64,000 nucleotides of DNA from Thecamonas trahens ATCC 50062 (GCF_000142905.1 NW_013657678.1:616871-680870), one strand, 5' to 3'. Shown: positions 1 to 9,445, counted from the first letter of the stretch. Notes: generated by a model from the sequence alone, not told the origin. Numbers and translations are program-made.

Positions 1-2346
1 GGTTGCGCCCGACGACGCGCCCTTGCGCCACAGCCCGCGGCTCCGCGACCAGTAAACGCCAGCGCGCTCATCGACAGCGGTGCGGATCGAGGCCTTTGAC
101 GAGTAGACTTGGCCGAGGAGCTGGCCGCGACAGTCAACGACGACGGTGGGGAAGAGGCCGTCGGCGCGATCCGAGACGAGCGGGGCGGCGATGGCGTCTC
201 CAAGTGAGAGCTCACCCGAGTAGAGCGACATGCCGACCTGGCCCATGGCGCCGAGGGCGTAGAGGTCGGCAAGGTCAGCAGGCGAGGTGATGCCGCCGGC
301 AATGGTGAGCGAGAGCGGGAGGCCGAGGGAAGTCGAGGCGGCAGCAATGACGGCGACAAGGTCGGCAATGGCGGAGCGGTCGATGCCAACCATGCGGCCC
401 TCGCGCTCGACAAAGGTGACGAGGAAGCCGGAGCAGTACGGCGCGAGGGCGGTGACCCGGTCTGCAACCGACTCGCCGGTCTTGGTCGTCCACCCGTCCA
501 CCACTACCTCGCCGTGAACGGCGTCGAGGGCGACGAGGACGCGATCGCGCGGGAGCTGGGCGAGGAGTTCGGGGCTAGCGGCGGTGCCGATGATGACCGA
601 GCGGGCGCCGGCCTGGAGGTAGTCGAGGGCGGCGTCGACGGAGCGAATGCCACCACCGACTCGGCATGGGTAGCGCTTGCAGAGCTCGACGATGGCGTCC
701 TTGTTGGAGCCACGCGAGAGGGCGGCGTCGAGGTCGATGACCGCGATCTCGCCGGCGAGGGCAAACTTGGCTGCAAGGGCGTCGAGCTCGCTGCCGGCGT
801 CGATCTTGAGCTTCTCGGGATCACCGCCGACAAGCTGGACAGCACGGCCGCCCATGAGGTCGATGGAGGGAACGACGGCCTGCGGCGGCGGTGAGAGGTG
901 GAGCTTGGTCGCGGCGTCGGGTGCAAACGACGGCGGGCGGACCGAGAGCGACGGATCCAGGAGCGAGAGGGCCGATTTGATCGAGCCGACGGTGTAGTCG
1001 CCGTAGTGGAAGATGGATGCCGCGAGGAGGGCATCGGCGCCGGCGGCGATGGCGGCGACCATGTGCTCCGGCGACGAGGCGCCGCCCGAGGCAACAACCG
1101 GGATTGAGACGGCGGCGGAGACGGCGGCGAGGAGCTTGGTGTCGTAGCCGGAGCGGGTGCCGTCGCGGTCAAACGAGGTGAGGAGAATCTCGCCGGCGCC
1201 GGCGGCGGCGGCGCGGGCGGCCCACTCGATGGCATCGATGCCAGTCCGCTCCGAGCCGGACTTGACGACAACCTCCCAGCCGGAGGCCGTCGAGTCAGCC
1301 GAGCGTGCGTCGACGGCAATGACGATGCACTGCGAGCCAAAGCGGGAGGCGAGGCGGGAGATGAGCGCCGGGTCACGGACGGCGGCGGTGTTGACGGCGA
1401 TCTTGTCGGCGCCGGCCTCGAGTAGGGCCTGGGCCGAGTCGACGGAGCGGACGCCGCCGCCGACGGTCATGGGGAGGAGGACAGAAGCACGGAGGGACCG
1501 GATCATGTCGAGGGCGGTGGCACGGGCTTCGGGCGTGGCGGAGATGTCGAGAATGACCAGCTCGTCGGCGCCCTGGGCCTCGTAGGCGCGGGCAAGCTCG
1601 ACGGGATCGCCGGCGTCGCGCAGGCCTTCAAACTGGACGCCCTTGACTACGCGGCCGTCCTTGCAGTCGAGGCAGGGGATGATGCGGCGGGTGTGCGGCG
1701 GGGCGATGGGATCCGGGACCGGAAGCGGGGCGCGCGCGAGGTCGACAAATGCCTTGAGGATGGCGAGACCGAACGAGCCCGAGAGTTCAGGGTGGAACTG
1801 GGTGGCGAGGACGTTGCCGCGCTGGAGGGCAGCGACGTAGTCGGAGCCGTAAGAGGCGATGGCAGCGGACCAGCCGAGCGGAACGGATCGGAGGCAGAAC
1901 GAGTTGGAGAAAAAGGCGTAGCCCGGTCGAGAAATAATGTCGCCTGCAGCAGACGCCATAGGCTTGACCTTTGCCCATCCCTGCTGTGGAATGGGCCGCG
2001 AGGCGACGTTGTCAAACTTGACGACGTTGGCGCTAGCCAAGACACCGAGGCCATTGACGCCGGGAGACTCGTCAGAGCAAGCAGCGAGAATTTGGAGACC
2101 GACGCAAACAAACAAAGTAGGAAGGTTGCTAGCGAGACGGGCCTTGATGGCATCGATGAGGCCAGGGGACGAGGCAAGAGCGTCCATAGAGGCACCAAAA
2201 GTGCCCACGCCGGGAATAACAACCAGCGGAGCGCTGGCTACGTCAGCCGACTCGATCGAGGTCCTTGGCTTGGCGCCAGCCCGCTTGAGTGAGGCTGCCA
2301 CAGAGGCCACGTTAGCCACTCCCGTACATACAATCACAGTGTCCAT
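1..2346 (-). CDS. HIS7: Histidine biosynthesis fusion HisH-HisF-HisA-like-HisI (3' part missing)
   Basis: An uninterrupted minus-strand reading frame starts at ATG 2344-2346 and is still open at base 1 (782 codons in the window). Residues 1-215 are a HisH glutaminase: nucleophile C81 in the motif FVCVGLQ, and H185/E187 in QFHPE. Residues about 220-480 are HisF: CLDCKDGRVVKG (D227), AVDAR and LLTSFDRDGTRSGYD. These two halves form imidazole glycerol phosphate synthase (yeast HIS7). Without a stop the frame continues into a second TIM barrel resembling HisA (about 490-720; PSIDLMGG, RVGGGIRSV, TIAGGI). From about 727 it enters a phosphoribosyl-AMP cyclohydrolase (HisI) domain with YWSRSR and LWRKG, close to the start of yeast HIS4. 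The C-terminus is outside the window; by analogy with HIS4, HisE and HisD could follow, which I cannot see. Divergent from the HisC gene. Domain calls are firm; full length is unknown. Confidence 0.93.
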   Translation of the reverse strand, partial: MDTVIVCTGVANVASVAASLKRAGAKPRTSIESADVASAPLVVIPGVGTFGASMDALASSPGLIDAIKARLASNLPTLFVCVGLQILAACSDESPGVNGLGVLASANVVKFDNVASRPIPQQGWAKVKPMASAAGDIISRPGYAFFSNSFCLRSVPLGWSAAIASYGSDYVAALQRGNVLATQFHPELSGSFGLAILKAFVDLARAPLPVPDPIAPPHTRRIIPCLDCKDGRVVKGVQFEGLRDAGDPVELARAYEAQGADELVILDISATPEARATALDMIRSLRASVLLPMTVGGGVRSVDSAQALLEAGADKIAVNTAAVRDPALISRLASRFGSQCIVIAVDARSADSTASGWEVVVKSGSERTGIDAIEWAARAAAAGAGEILLTSFDRDGTRSGYDTKLLAAVSAAVSIPVVASGGASSPEHMVAAIAAGADALLAASIFHYGDYTVGSIKSALSLLDPSLSVRPPSFAPDAATKLHLSPPPQAVVPSIDLMGGRAVQLVGGDPEKLKIDAGSELDALAAKFALAGEIAVIDLDAALSRGSNKDAIVELCKRYPCRVGGGIRSVDAALDYLQAGARSVIIGTAASPELLAQLPRDRVLVALDAVHGEVVVDGWTTKTGESVADRVTALAPYCSGFLVTFVEREGRMVGIDRSAIADLVAVIAAASTSLGLPLSLTIAGGITSPADLADLYALGAMGQVGMSLYSGELSLGDAIAAPLVSDRADGLFPTVVVDCRGQLLGQVYSSKASIRTAVDERAGVYWSRSRGLWRKGASSGAT

Positions 2347-2905
2347 GTTGTTGCGCGAGCGAGACGTTGCTGAAAAAGAAGTTGCAGTCCGCTAGGTTAG
2401 CGGAGACGAGGAGTGTGGCGACGTGCGGAGGGATCGTGGCGACGCGTGCGGATGGCATTTTTTTAACCATCCGCAACTTTCCATTCGAATGTTCTAGCTC
2501 TGCTACCCCTACTCACACCTCCTGCAAGCGGGAGAGAGCTTGCAAAGGAAGGAAAAGTGAATGCTGAGGTGCAAGGAGCAAGGATAATGCCAAATGTTGG
2601 AGTGTGGTACGTGTAAAGGCGGCAGTCAACGGAGGGGATGAGTATGATGTTCAAGATCACGAGCAAGAAAGTTAGCTTAGAATTGGCGGTGGAGCCGCTG
2701 TCACAGCGCAGGCCACTCACTCACATACCTGTCTGCAGACCAGTTGTATGTGGGCGGGGTGAAGTGGGGCAAAAAGAGGGGGGAGGGGGACACCGTGGGC
2801 AGATACTCATAGTGGTATGTTGGTGGGACTGGGATGCTGCGGGTGGGCGCACTGGCTGGCTGGCTGGCTGACTGGCTGGCTGGCTGGCTGGCGTGCTGGT
2901 AATCG
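2347..2905. promoter_or_regulatory. Shared intergenic region of the divergent histidine genes
   Basis: This 559-bp stretch separates the start codons of two divergent histidine genes and has no convincing coding frame, so it presumably holds both promoters. It is less GC-rich than the flanking genes and ends in a CTGG tetranucleotide repeat just before the HisC start. I looked for the Gcn4-type site TGACTCA and did not find it here. Confidence 0.6.
2852..2892. repeat. (CTGG)n microsatellite
   Basis: About ten tandem CTGG units with one interruption (CTGA near 2868-2871). The repeat ends 13 bp upstream of the HisC-HAD start codon, so it probably lies in the 5' leader. Confidence 0.9.
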
Positions 2906-4780
2906 ATGGCTCAGATGGCGAGGTTCATTCGTGACGACCTCGCGAGCGCCCGCTACAAGGGCGTAGAGTCGATCGAGGCGCTGGCTGACGAGCTCGGCAT
3001 TGCGGTCTCGTCGATCATCAAGCTCAATGCCAATGAGAACCAGTACGGGGTGCCCGAGGCGTGTGCGGCAGCGATGAGCGCCGCCATCAACGTCACCACC
3101 CATGTGTATCCGGATCCAAGCCAGGCCAAGCTCCGGGGTGCCGTGGCAGAGCTGCATGAGCTCGGGCCCGAGTCTGTTGTTGCCGGTGCTGGCTCGGACG
3201 ACATTCTCGACATTATTCTGCGCGCGACTGCGCCCAAGATTGTGGCCTACGCGCCGCCGACCTTTGGCATGTACTCCTTCCTCGCCAAGGTCAACGGTTC
3301 GATCGAGCAGGTGCTCATTGAGAGAACGCCCGAGTTTGGCGTCACGGCCGCGTCCGTTATCGCGAGTGTGAGCGAGGCGCTCGCTGACGGCGGCCACGGC
3401 GTCGTCTTTCTACCATCGCCCAACAACCCGACCGGCAACCTGGTGGCACTCGGCGAGGTGCGTGCCATGTGTGCCGCGCTCCCGAACGCCATCATTGTTC
3501 TCGACGAGGCGTACATCGACTTTGCACCGGCCGGCGCCTCTGCCGCGGGCCTCATCGGTGAGTATGACAACCTTGTTGTCTGCCGCACCTTTTCCAAGTG
3601 GGCCGGCCTCGCCGGGACACGGATCGGGTACTGCCTCGCCGATCCTCAGCTTGTTGCCACCTTTCTCGCCATCAAGCAGCCGTACAACGTCAACTGTGCG
3701 GCAGAGGCAGGCGCGCTGGCGGCGCTCGGCGCGCGCGACGACATCCTGGCGTCGTCGGTCTCGCGGCTCATTGTCGAGCGGCGCAACGTGTTTGTCCAGC
3801 TCGCAGCGCTAGCGCCACTGGTAGTCCCGGTCCCGTCGTCGGCCAACTTTGTCCTCGCGCGCATTGCAGACACCGCGCCGCTGACTGCAGGCGAGCTTGC
3901 GTCTGCGCTCCGCGCCGCCGGCATCCTCATCCGCTACTTTAACAAGCAGGGCGGCGACCTCGAGGCTTACATCCGGATCTCGGCCGGTAAGCCGGCAGAC
4001 ACTGCGGTAGTGATAGGAAAGATCCGTGAGCTGCTGGGAGCCGCACCCGCGCCACCGCCGGTTCTCGCCAACCCAGGCATCGAGGCGGTGCTCTTCGACA
4101 TGGACGGTGTGCTCGCCGACGTCGGCGCCTCGTACCGGGCGGCCATTGTCGCCACGGCGAAAGCGTTTGGTGTCACCGTCACCGCCACCGACATCGATGC
4201 GGCCAAGGCGGCCGGCAACGCCAACAACGACTGGCTGGTAACCCGAGCGCTCATCGCCGCCAGCGACGACGCGCCGCAGCCGCTGCCGACGCTCGACGAA
4301 GTGACTTGTCAGTTTGAGGCGCTCTACCACGGCGATGGCAGCACCCGCGGCCTCTACGCCAACGAGACACTCGTGGTCGCAGCCGACTTGCTCCACTCGC
4401 TCAAACATGTTGCCGGGCTCAAGCTCGCCGTCGTTACCGGCCGCCCGCGCGATCCGGACGCCACCCGCTTCCTTGACGACTTTGGCCTCACCGGGCTCTT
4501 TGACGCCGTCATCACCATGGACGACGGCCCGGCCAAGCCATCGCCGGTCCCGATTCAACTCGCGCTTGACGCACTCGGCGTAGCACCAAGCGCCGCCATC
4601 ATGCTCGGCGACACGGTCGACGACGTCGCCGCCGCCCTCGCCGCCTCGGTCCCCGCGCTCGGCGTCATCCCACCCGGCGCTGGCGAGCCGGATGGCCTTG
4701 CCAAAGTCCTCACGCTCGCCGGCGCAAGCTACGTCATGGGCCCGGGCTGCTTCGAGCTTGCGCACCTGATCACCCGCTAG
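2906..4780 (+). CDS. hisC: Histidinol-phosphate aminotransferase fused to HAD-family phosphatase-like domain
   Basis: 624 residues from ATG 2906. Residues about 15-375 are a class I/II PLP aminotransferase of the HisC type: KLNANENQYG near the start, the Lys231 Schiff-base site in TFSKWAGLAGTRIGY, and the substrate-binding ISAGKP near the end. A short Ala/Pro linker leads to a complete HAD domain (about 390-620): motif I DMDGV with D398/D400, motif II Thr in VVTGRP, motif III Lys in AKPSP, and motif IV GDTVDD. HisC makes histidinol phosphate, and the next step removes that phosphate, so the HAD domain is a candidate histidinol-phosphatase. That function is inferred from the fusion and not from a specific motif. 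Divergent from HIS7, with which it may share a promoter. No intron needed. Confidence 0.93.
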   Translation: MAQMARFIRDDLASARYKGVESIEALADELGIAVSSIIKLNANENQYGVPEACAAAMSAAINVTTHVYPDPSQAKLRGAVAELHELGPESVVAGAGSDDILDIILRATAPKIVAYAPPTFGMYSFLAKVNGSIEQVLIERTPEFGVTAASVIASVSEALADGGHGVVFLPSPNNPTGNLVALGEVRAMCAALPNAIIVLDEAYIDFAPAGASAAGLIGEYDNLVVCRTFSKWAGLAGTRIGYCLADPQLVATFLAIKQPYNVNCAAEAGALAALGARDDILASSVSRLIVERRNVFVQLAALAPLVVPVPSSANFVLARIADTAPLTAGELASALRAAGILIRYFNKQGGDLEAYIRISAGKPADTAVVIGKIRELLGAAPAPPPVLANPGIEAVLFDMDGVLADVGASYRAAIVATAKAFGVTVTATDIDAAKAAGNANNDWLVTRALIAASDDAPQPLPTLDEVTCQFEALYHGDGSTRGLYANETLVVAADLLHSLKHVAGLKLAVVTGRPRDPDATRFLDDFGLTGLFDAVITMDDGPAKPSPVPIQLALDALGVAPSAAIMLGDTVDDVAAALAASVPALGVIPPGAGEPDGLAKVLTLAGASYVMGPGCFELAHLITR

Positions 4781-5192
4781 TCTGGTCACGAGGTAAACCG
4801 TGGAATCGTGGCACCATGCCGCAGTTCGAGCAGAAGCAGCGCGAGCACAGCGTCGACACCCAACTCGCCGCGCAACTCGACGCCAGCCAAACAGCCGCCA
4901 ACACCTCGCCCTCCCCTGCGTCTGCGGCATCAGGACACCAATCCCACACTTGGCCACCCCCTCCATCTCAGCGTCTCGCATCGCTACAGTCGCGGTCAGC
5001 AACGGTCCGATACGGTGGTGAACGAGGTCAACGAAGCGCTGGAAGATTCCTGGCGCGTGGGTGGAGACGGGCTTCCATTGAGCTTCTGCTGGCGGCAGAG
5101 TTTTTAGTGCGGGCGCCTTTGCTTTTTATTGTGGCTCCGGGTCACCCCCCTACATCGCATCTTGACCTTTCTCCCTTTCTTGGACACGGCTC
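4781..5192. other. Intergenic, no gene seen
   Basis: 412 bp between the HisC-HAD stop and the RBR ligase start, on the same strand. A 126-codon frame across most of it (4816-5196) has low-complexity composition and no recognisable features, so I treat the stretch as 3' and 5' flank. Confidence 0.6.
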
Positions 5193-6437
5193 ATGACTGA
5201 GACTGCAGAGACACCAGACTTTAGCAACTGGGATGCAGCACAGTGGGCCGAGGCGTGCTCCATCTGCTTCTCGGCCAACTGCGAGATTGCACTCCCTGAG
5301 TGCGGCGACCAGTTTTGCGGCGGCTGCCTCGGCAAGTACTTCCACGCAAAGATCGAGAGCTCATGGGGCCTCCGCGCGCAGCAGCTCGACTGTCCTGTCT
5401 GCCACGTGCCGGTGGACGAGGAGACCTGGACTGGCTTTGTCGACGATGACCACGCTACAGCGTACCACTCGTTCCAGGCCGCCCGCGATCGCGGCGTCGA
5501 GCGCTTTTGCCCGGCGCACGACTGCGGCGGGCGGCTGATCATTTCAATGGTACCTACGTCCGAAGCGGAGCGCGAGGCAGTGCTGCGGACGACGCGCCGA
5601 GAGATGCGCGCTGCAGGTGTGACGGCCGAGGCGATGGCGGCGATGGGTGCGGCCGCGGCGTCGTTTCGTGATCTGCCCGAACACGCCACAGCGGCGCTCG
5701 ACGCCGCAGTCGCAAGCTACTTTGCCGCTTTTGACGACGGCTTGTCAGGCTCAACGCTCACTGCTGAGGCCAAGGCACGGATATCGTCGGCCATCATTGG
5801 GCAACCTTCGTCGCCAGAAGTGCGCCGGGCGCTGGAGCTCGGACATCTGGTCCGATTCCCACGGGCGTTGTGTCGGGCGTGCGGGCGCCCGGCATGCTCC
5901 CACTGCGGCTCGGCGTGGCACGAAGGCGAGACGTGCGAGGCGGCAGCGGAGCGGATCGCGGCTGAGCTCGCCGACGCGCCCGAGACTGACGCTGCTGCGG
6001 CTGCCGCGCGCTCGCTTGCCTTTGTCCTTGCCTCGTCGAAGCGGTGCCCCCACTGCTCGGTCTTTGTCCAGCGCGACGACGGGTGCAACCGCATGTCATG
6101 TGTCGTCTGCTGCGGGCCGACCTGGTGCTGGGTCTGCGGCCGTACTTCAGCCGAGTGCACCTTTTACGCTTGCGCCATCAACGGGCCCAACCCGGAGGCG
6201 GCGCCTCATGCGCTCGCGGCTGCGCCTCCGGAGCTCGGCGTTCCGGACGTCACATCTGATGCGTTTGCATCGTTCACATCGCCCGAGGCTCCGCCGGCAG
6301 CACCGTCGACGACTGTTGATGCCGCCGACATCGTAGCTGCTCTTGCCATGCCTCTTTCGAGTGCGATCGTGCCCGATATCGACGAAGCCGAGCTGGAAGC
6401 GGAGCTGCAGGCGCTGGAAGCCGAGATGCTGACATAA
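5193..6437 (+). CDS. RBR (RING-between-RING) E3 ubiquitin ligase
   Basis: 414 residues from ATG 5193. RING1 occupies about residues 24-75 (CSICF, CGDQFCGGC, CPVCHVP). It is followed by a Cys/His segment FCPAHDCGG, an alanine-rich helical insertion of about 90 residues, and an IBR-like cluster CRACGRPACSHCG. RING2 (about 280-315) reads CPHCSVFVQRDDGCNRMSC, then CWVC. The Cys in DGCN aligns with the catalytic, thioester-forming Cys of RBR ligases such as HHARI. The last 100 residues are acidic and Ala-rich with no recognised domain. RBR enzymes take ubiquitin from an E2 onto their own RING2 Cys before passing it to substrate. No substrate can be inferred. It converges on the pseudo-GTPase gene, 112 bp away. 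Confidence 0.88.
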   Translation: MTETAETPDFSNWDAAQWAEACSICFSANCEIALPECGDQFCGGCLGKYFHAKIESSWGLRAQQLDCPVCHVPVDEETWTGFVDDDHATAYHSFQAARDRGVERFCPAHDCGGRLIISMVPTSEAEREAVLRTTRREMRAAGVTAEAMAAMGAAAASFRDLPEHATAALDAAVASYFAAFDDGLSGSTLTAEAKARISSAIIGQPSSPEVRRALELGHLVRFPRALCRACGRPACSHCGSAWHEGETCEAAAERIAAELADAPETDAAAAAARSLAFVLASSKRCPHCSVFVQRDDGCNRMSCVVCCGPTWCWVCGRTSAECTFYACAINGPNPEAAPHALAAAPPELGVPDVTSDAFASFTSPEAPPAAPSTTVDAADIVAALAMPLSSAIVPDIDEAELEAELQALEAEMLT

Positions 6438-6549
6438 ACCCATGTCACTTACCACAGCCACCAGCTTGATGACGGACCGGCGCCGCGGTCGACGATCGGC
6501 GACGTCGCGAGCCCGAGAAAGAGCTCGCCGCTTCCGACATTGCTGAGGA

Positions 6550-8225
6550 TCACATCCTGGAAAGCCATGACCAGCCCGTCCAAGTCGCCGGCGCTGCGAA
6601 TGAGCGTTTTTCGACTTGCGGCGCAATGGCGAGCCGTAGCTTGTGGGTGAGCAAGAGGGCGCGCGGGCAAGAGGTCGGACATGCACTGCGTGCCGACATC
6701 AGTGCCGACGTGGCGGCGACGAGCGCAGAGAGGAGTGCAGCGCGGACGCGTGTGTAGAAGGCCCAGCACTCGGAAGATGGCGCCTCGTCTGGCCCGACGC
6801 CGCGCATTGCTGCAACAAGCGGGAGCAGGAGCGCGGCGACGGCCGGCTCGTTGTAGGCCGCATGGGCTGTCTCGTCAGCGGCACAGAGGACTGCGCCAGG
6901 TGAGGAGCGGGGCGGTGGCGGGAGTGGCGGGCAGCCAGCACATCGGTGGACCCGCTCTTGAGTGAAGGCCGCCGCAAGCAGCGCGTTCCGGATCTGCGGC
7001 GGGGCAGAGGCGGCGAGCTTGCGGACCGGCAGCGTGCCAAGAAAGGCATCGACTCGTGCCGCGGCGTTTGTGGCAGCAGCAGCAACCGGGCCGCGTGGCG
7101 CATGGGCGACGAGGTCGGCAAGTTCGGCCCGGATGCAGCTGGTGCGGAGAGAAAGACCCGCCACCGAGCGGGCAGCAGCTCGCGCAGCTGCAAGCAGTGC
7201 AGTGTTGTCGGTGACGAGACAGACGTCAGGGATGCTGAGCATGCACGCGGCCGAGACGAGCAGGTCGGCATCGACCGGGTGCTCGACGTGGTCCTCGGGC
7301 GTGATCGAGAGCGCGGCGGACGACTCCACCGAGACTATTGATAGGCCAGGCCGATCGGGAAGGCCAGCGTCCGAGTCCGAGTCCGAGTCTGTCTCAAAGC
7401 CGCCCGAGTCGTCCTCGGGTACGATTGCGTCAAGGGCGGCGAGCGCGTCTTCACGCTGCTGGCGCTCGTTAGCCCGCAGCGCATACCAGTCTGCACGGGC
7501 GCGCTCGAGCGCAGCATGCCGGATGGGCAGCAACTCGGAACGCGTCGCCTCGGGGATCAGATCCAGGCCCATCAACACCAGTCGTGGCAGGGCATCGGGC
7601 TGGACAGCCACCAGTGCATTGGCAAGAGCAGTCGACCAAAAGTCGCCGGCCACCACCAGTGTCGACTGCTCATACAGCGAGAAGCACAACAGGACCAGAT
7701 CCGGGCTTGCGCGCGCAACCAAAGCGTCCATCGCTGTCTGATTGTACGCCTCGGAACCAGCCGCCACAGTCAGTTCGAGCTCGAGCGGCGGGAGCGCGGA
7801 CCGCGGCGGTGGATCAAGGCGGATGGCCGAGCTGGTGGCCCCGGACTCACCTCCTGTCTCGATCGGCACCAGCAGATCACCAGCGGTGGGCTCGATCCCT
7901 CGCAGCAGCGACATAAGCGCATGCTTGCCGACGCCTACGCCACCATTCTCCATCATACCAATGCCAACGCCGATGTATTTGCCGATGCCAATGCCGAGCC
8001 AATCACCCCCCATCGACCACACCACACCATTGTTCCATTCCATTCAGAGTGAGTGACATCGCCACTCGGCGCGTCGTCACCACCCACACCAACCAACCTG
8101 CCTAACAACAGCCCGTCAAGCAACATACCAACATCGCCTACCACCAAAACACGCGCAGTATACAGACTCTCTCCAGACTCGCCTTCCTCCAAATGTGAGC
8201 TTCCAAGTCCAAGCAGGCGCCACAT
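6550..8225 (-). CDS. Rho-like pseudo-GTPase fused to a domain of unknown function (spliced)
   Basis: Complement of join(6550..7934, 8129..8225), 493 residues. Exon 1 (ATG 8225) ends in RVLVVGDVG and exon 2 continues VGKHALMSLL, so splicing creates a GDxGVGK P-loop at about residues 30-37. The G domain then follows the Rho pattern: LTVAAGSEAYN in place of DTAGQEDYD, then PDLVLLCFSLYE and LPRLVLMGLDL. Key nucleotide-binding residues are lost: the P-loop Ser/Thr is His, the G3 Asp and Gln are Val and Ser, and the G4 N/TKxD motif is missing. A long charged helix, an Asp/Ser patch and a C-terminal half (about 270-490) containing CLVTDNTALLAAA, faintly PIN-like, follow. I infer a protein that has lost GTPase activity and acts as a scaffold. 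The function of the second half is unknown. Confidence 0.72.
7935..8128 (-). other. Intron of the pseudo-GTPase gene
   Basis: 194-nt intron. The 5' splice site on the minus strand is G/GTATGT and the 3' site is GGCGTAG/GC. It splits a glycine codon of the P-loop (phase 1). Removing it joins VVGDVG to VGKHALM, which is the main evidence that it is real. Unspliced, the downstream frame has a glycine-rich nonsense N-terminus and no sensible start. Confidence 0.82.
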
Positions 8226-8729
8226 GCGCGTCCTCTGTTCTCAACCCGGTGGACCGAGTGAAGTGGTCGTGTCGCACACGCGAGTGTGACGGCGGTCGAG
8301 TCGCTCGTCACGGCAAGCACCAGCTGTGTTGTCGATGACTGGCCCGCACGCCTACTGCTACGCACCAAAGGGAAAGCCGTCTCCATCGCAGGAATTCCAT
8401 TCATGATTGGTTGCCCATCATCATTGTTGTAGATCCATGGCTACGGCGAACACGCCACGATGCAACGGCACAGGGAGTTGGTGTGCGTGGTACCGTCCCT
8501 CCGCGGTCACCCCAACCTCATCAACAAGTCTCAATCCTCATCACGCCCATTCTCACTCATGACATTCCGCTACCACTGCTATGTCGGTTCATGCCGGCCT
8601 CTTTACGGCATCCAAGCAAGCTGTTTGCCATGCGGACTTCTGTCCATCGTTCTCCAGCAGCAGCTCGCAGCGACAGGCGAGCTTGCACCACACGCCACAT
8701 CGCACCACCATACTTGTCCACGACGGGCT
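8226..8729. other. Intergenic, divergent leader region
   Basis: 504 bp between two divergent start codons (8225 on minus, 8730 on plus). Short open frames are present on both strands but none has recognisable features. It probably holds both promoters; an additional 5' exon for either gene cannot be excluded. Confidence 0.5.
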
Positions 8730-9413
8730 ATGCAAGGCTTTATCAACAGTATCCAGAGTGCTGACAACACGACGCTCTCGCGGAAGCTCACAAAGCTTGC
8801 CAAACGCCTCGATGCGGCTCTGGTGGACGACGCGCCAGCCGAGGTGGTGACCAAGCTGGAGAGCAAGCTCGAGGCGGTCCGGGCCGAGATCGAGGCCCGG
8901 GCAGCGGCGGCGCTAGCCACTCCGAGGCCACACGCAGGCGACAGGAATTGCAATCTAGAGGAGCTGTCTGATGCAGAGCTTGTTCGTCTTCGGGGCAAGT
9001 CGGCCCGCAAGCTCACGGCAGCCGTCGCCAAGGGCAAGACGGCCAGAGCTGGCGCCCTGTGTGCGGCGGTGGTGGCGCTTGAAGCCGAGATGGCACGCCG
9101 GGAGCTTGATGGTGCAGGTAACGAGTCCGATGGTAGCGACGATGAGCTGCTGCCAGAGATCCCTGTCGGCGCCACCATTCCACGAAACGCGCTCCTCAGC
9201 GCGCCGACTCTTGTTCTCGAGCATCTCGTCGACGGCCACATGCGGCTTGGACCCGCGGACGAGGCCGTGATCCACGCCGAGCTGGCGCTGCGGCGATCGA
9301 GCGGCGTAACGCCAGCCAACGTTGGTGAGCACGTGGCCAAGCTGCTCCACGCAGGCAAGCCCGTCCCGACTGCTGTTGTCCGGCGGCTAGTGGCCATCGC
9401 GATGAGAAGGTGA
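8730..9413 (+). CDS. Hypothetical helical protein
   Basis: 227 residues from ATG 8730. The frame is open further upstream (to 8460), but that part has atypical composition and no ATG context I trust, so I start at MQGFINSIQ. The N-terminal half is helical and rich in Lys, Glu and Ala (residues about 15-60, KLTKLAKRLDAAL), a possible coiled coil. An acidic serine segment (NESDGSDDE) is followed by a second helical region with LVDGHMRLGPADEAVIHAELALR. I do not recognise a family. It converges on the myosin gene with 32 bp between the stops. Third-position G/C bias matches neighbouring genes, which supports coding. Confidence 0.6.
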   Translation: MQGFINSIQSADNTTLSRKLTKLAKRLDAALVDDAPAEVVTKLESKLEAVRAEIEARAAAALATPRPHAGDRNCNLEELSDAELVRLRGKSARKLTAAVAKGKTARAGALCAAVVALEAEMARRELDGAGNESDGSDDELLPEIPVGATIPRNALLSAPTLVLEHLVDGHMRLGPADEAVIHAELALRRSSGVTPANVGEHVAKLLHAGKPVPTAVVRRLVAIAMRR

Positions 9414-9445
9414 CCGCCTCTCGCGGATGCGGCCCGCGTTTACGG

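Noticed and set aside
3809-5002. 397-codon minus-strand frame over the HisC-HAD gene
   Set aside because: Antisense shadow of a well-supported enzyme; composition follows from third-position G/C bias and it matches nothing.
4816-5196. 126-codon plus-strand frame before the RBR gene
   Set aside because: Low-complexity, no homology seen, overlaps the RBR start; treated as leader.
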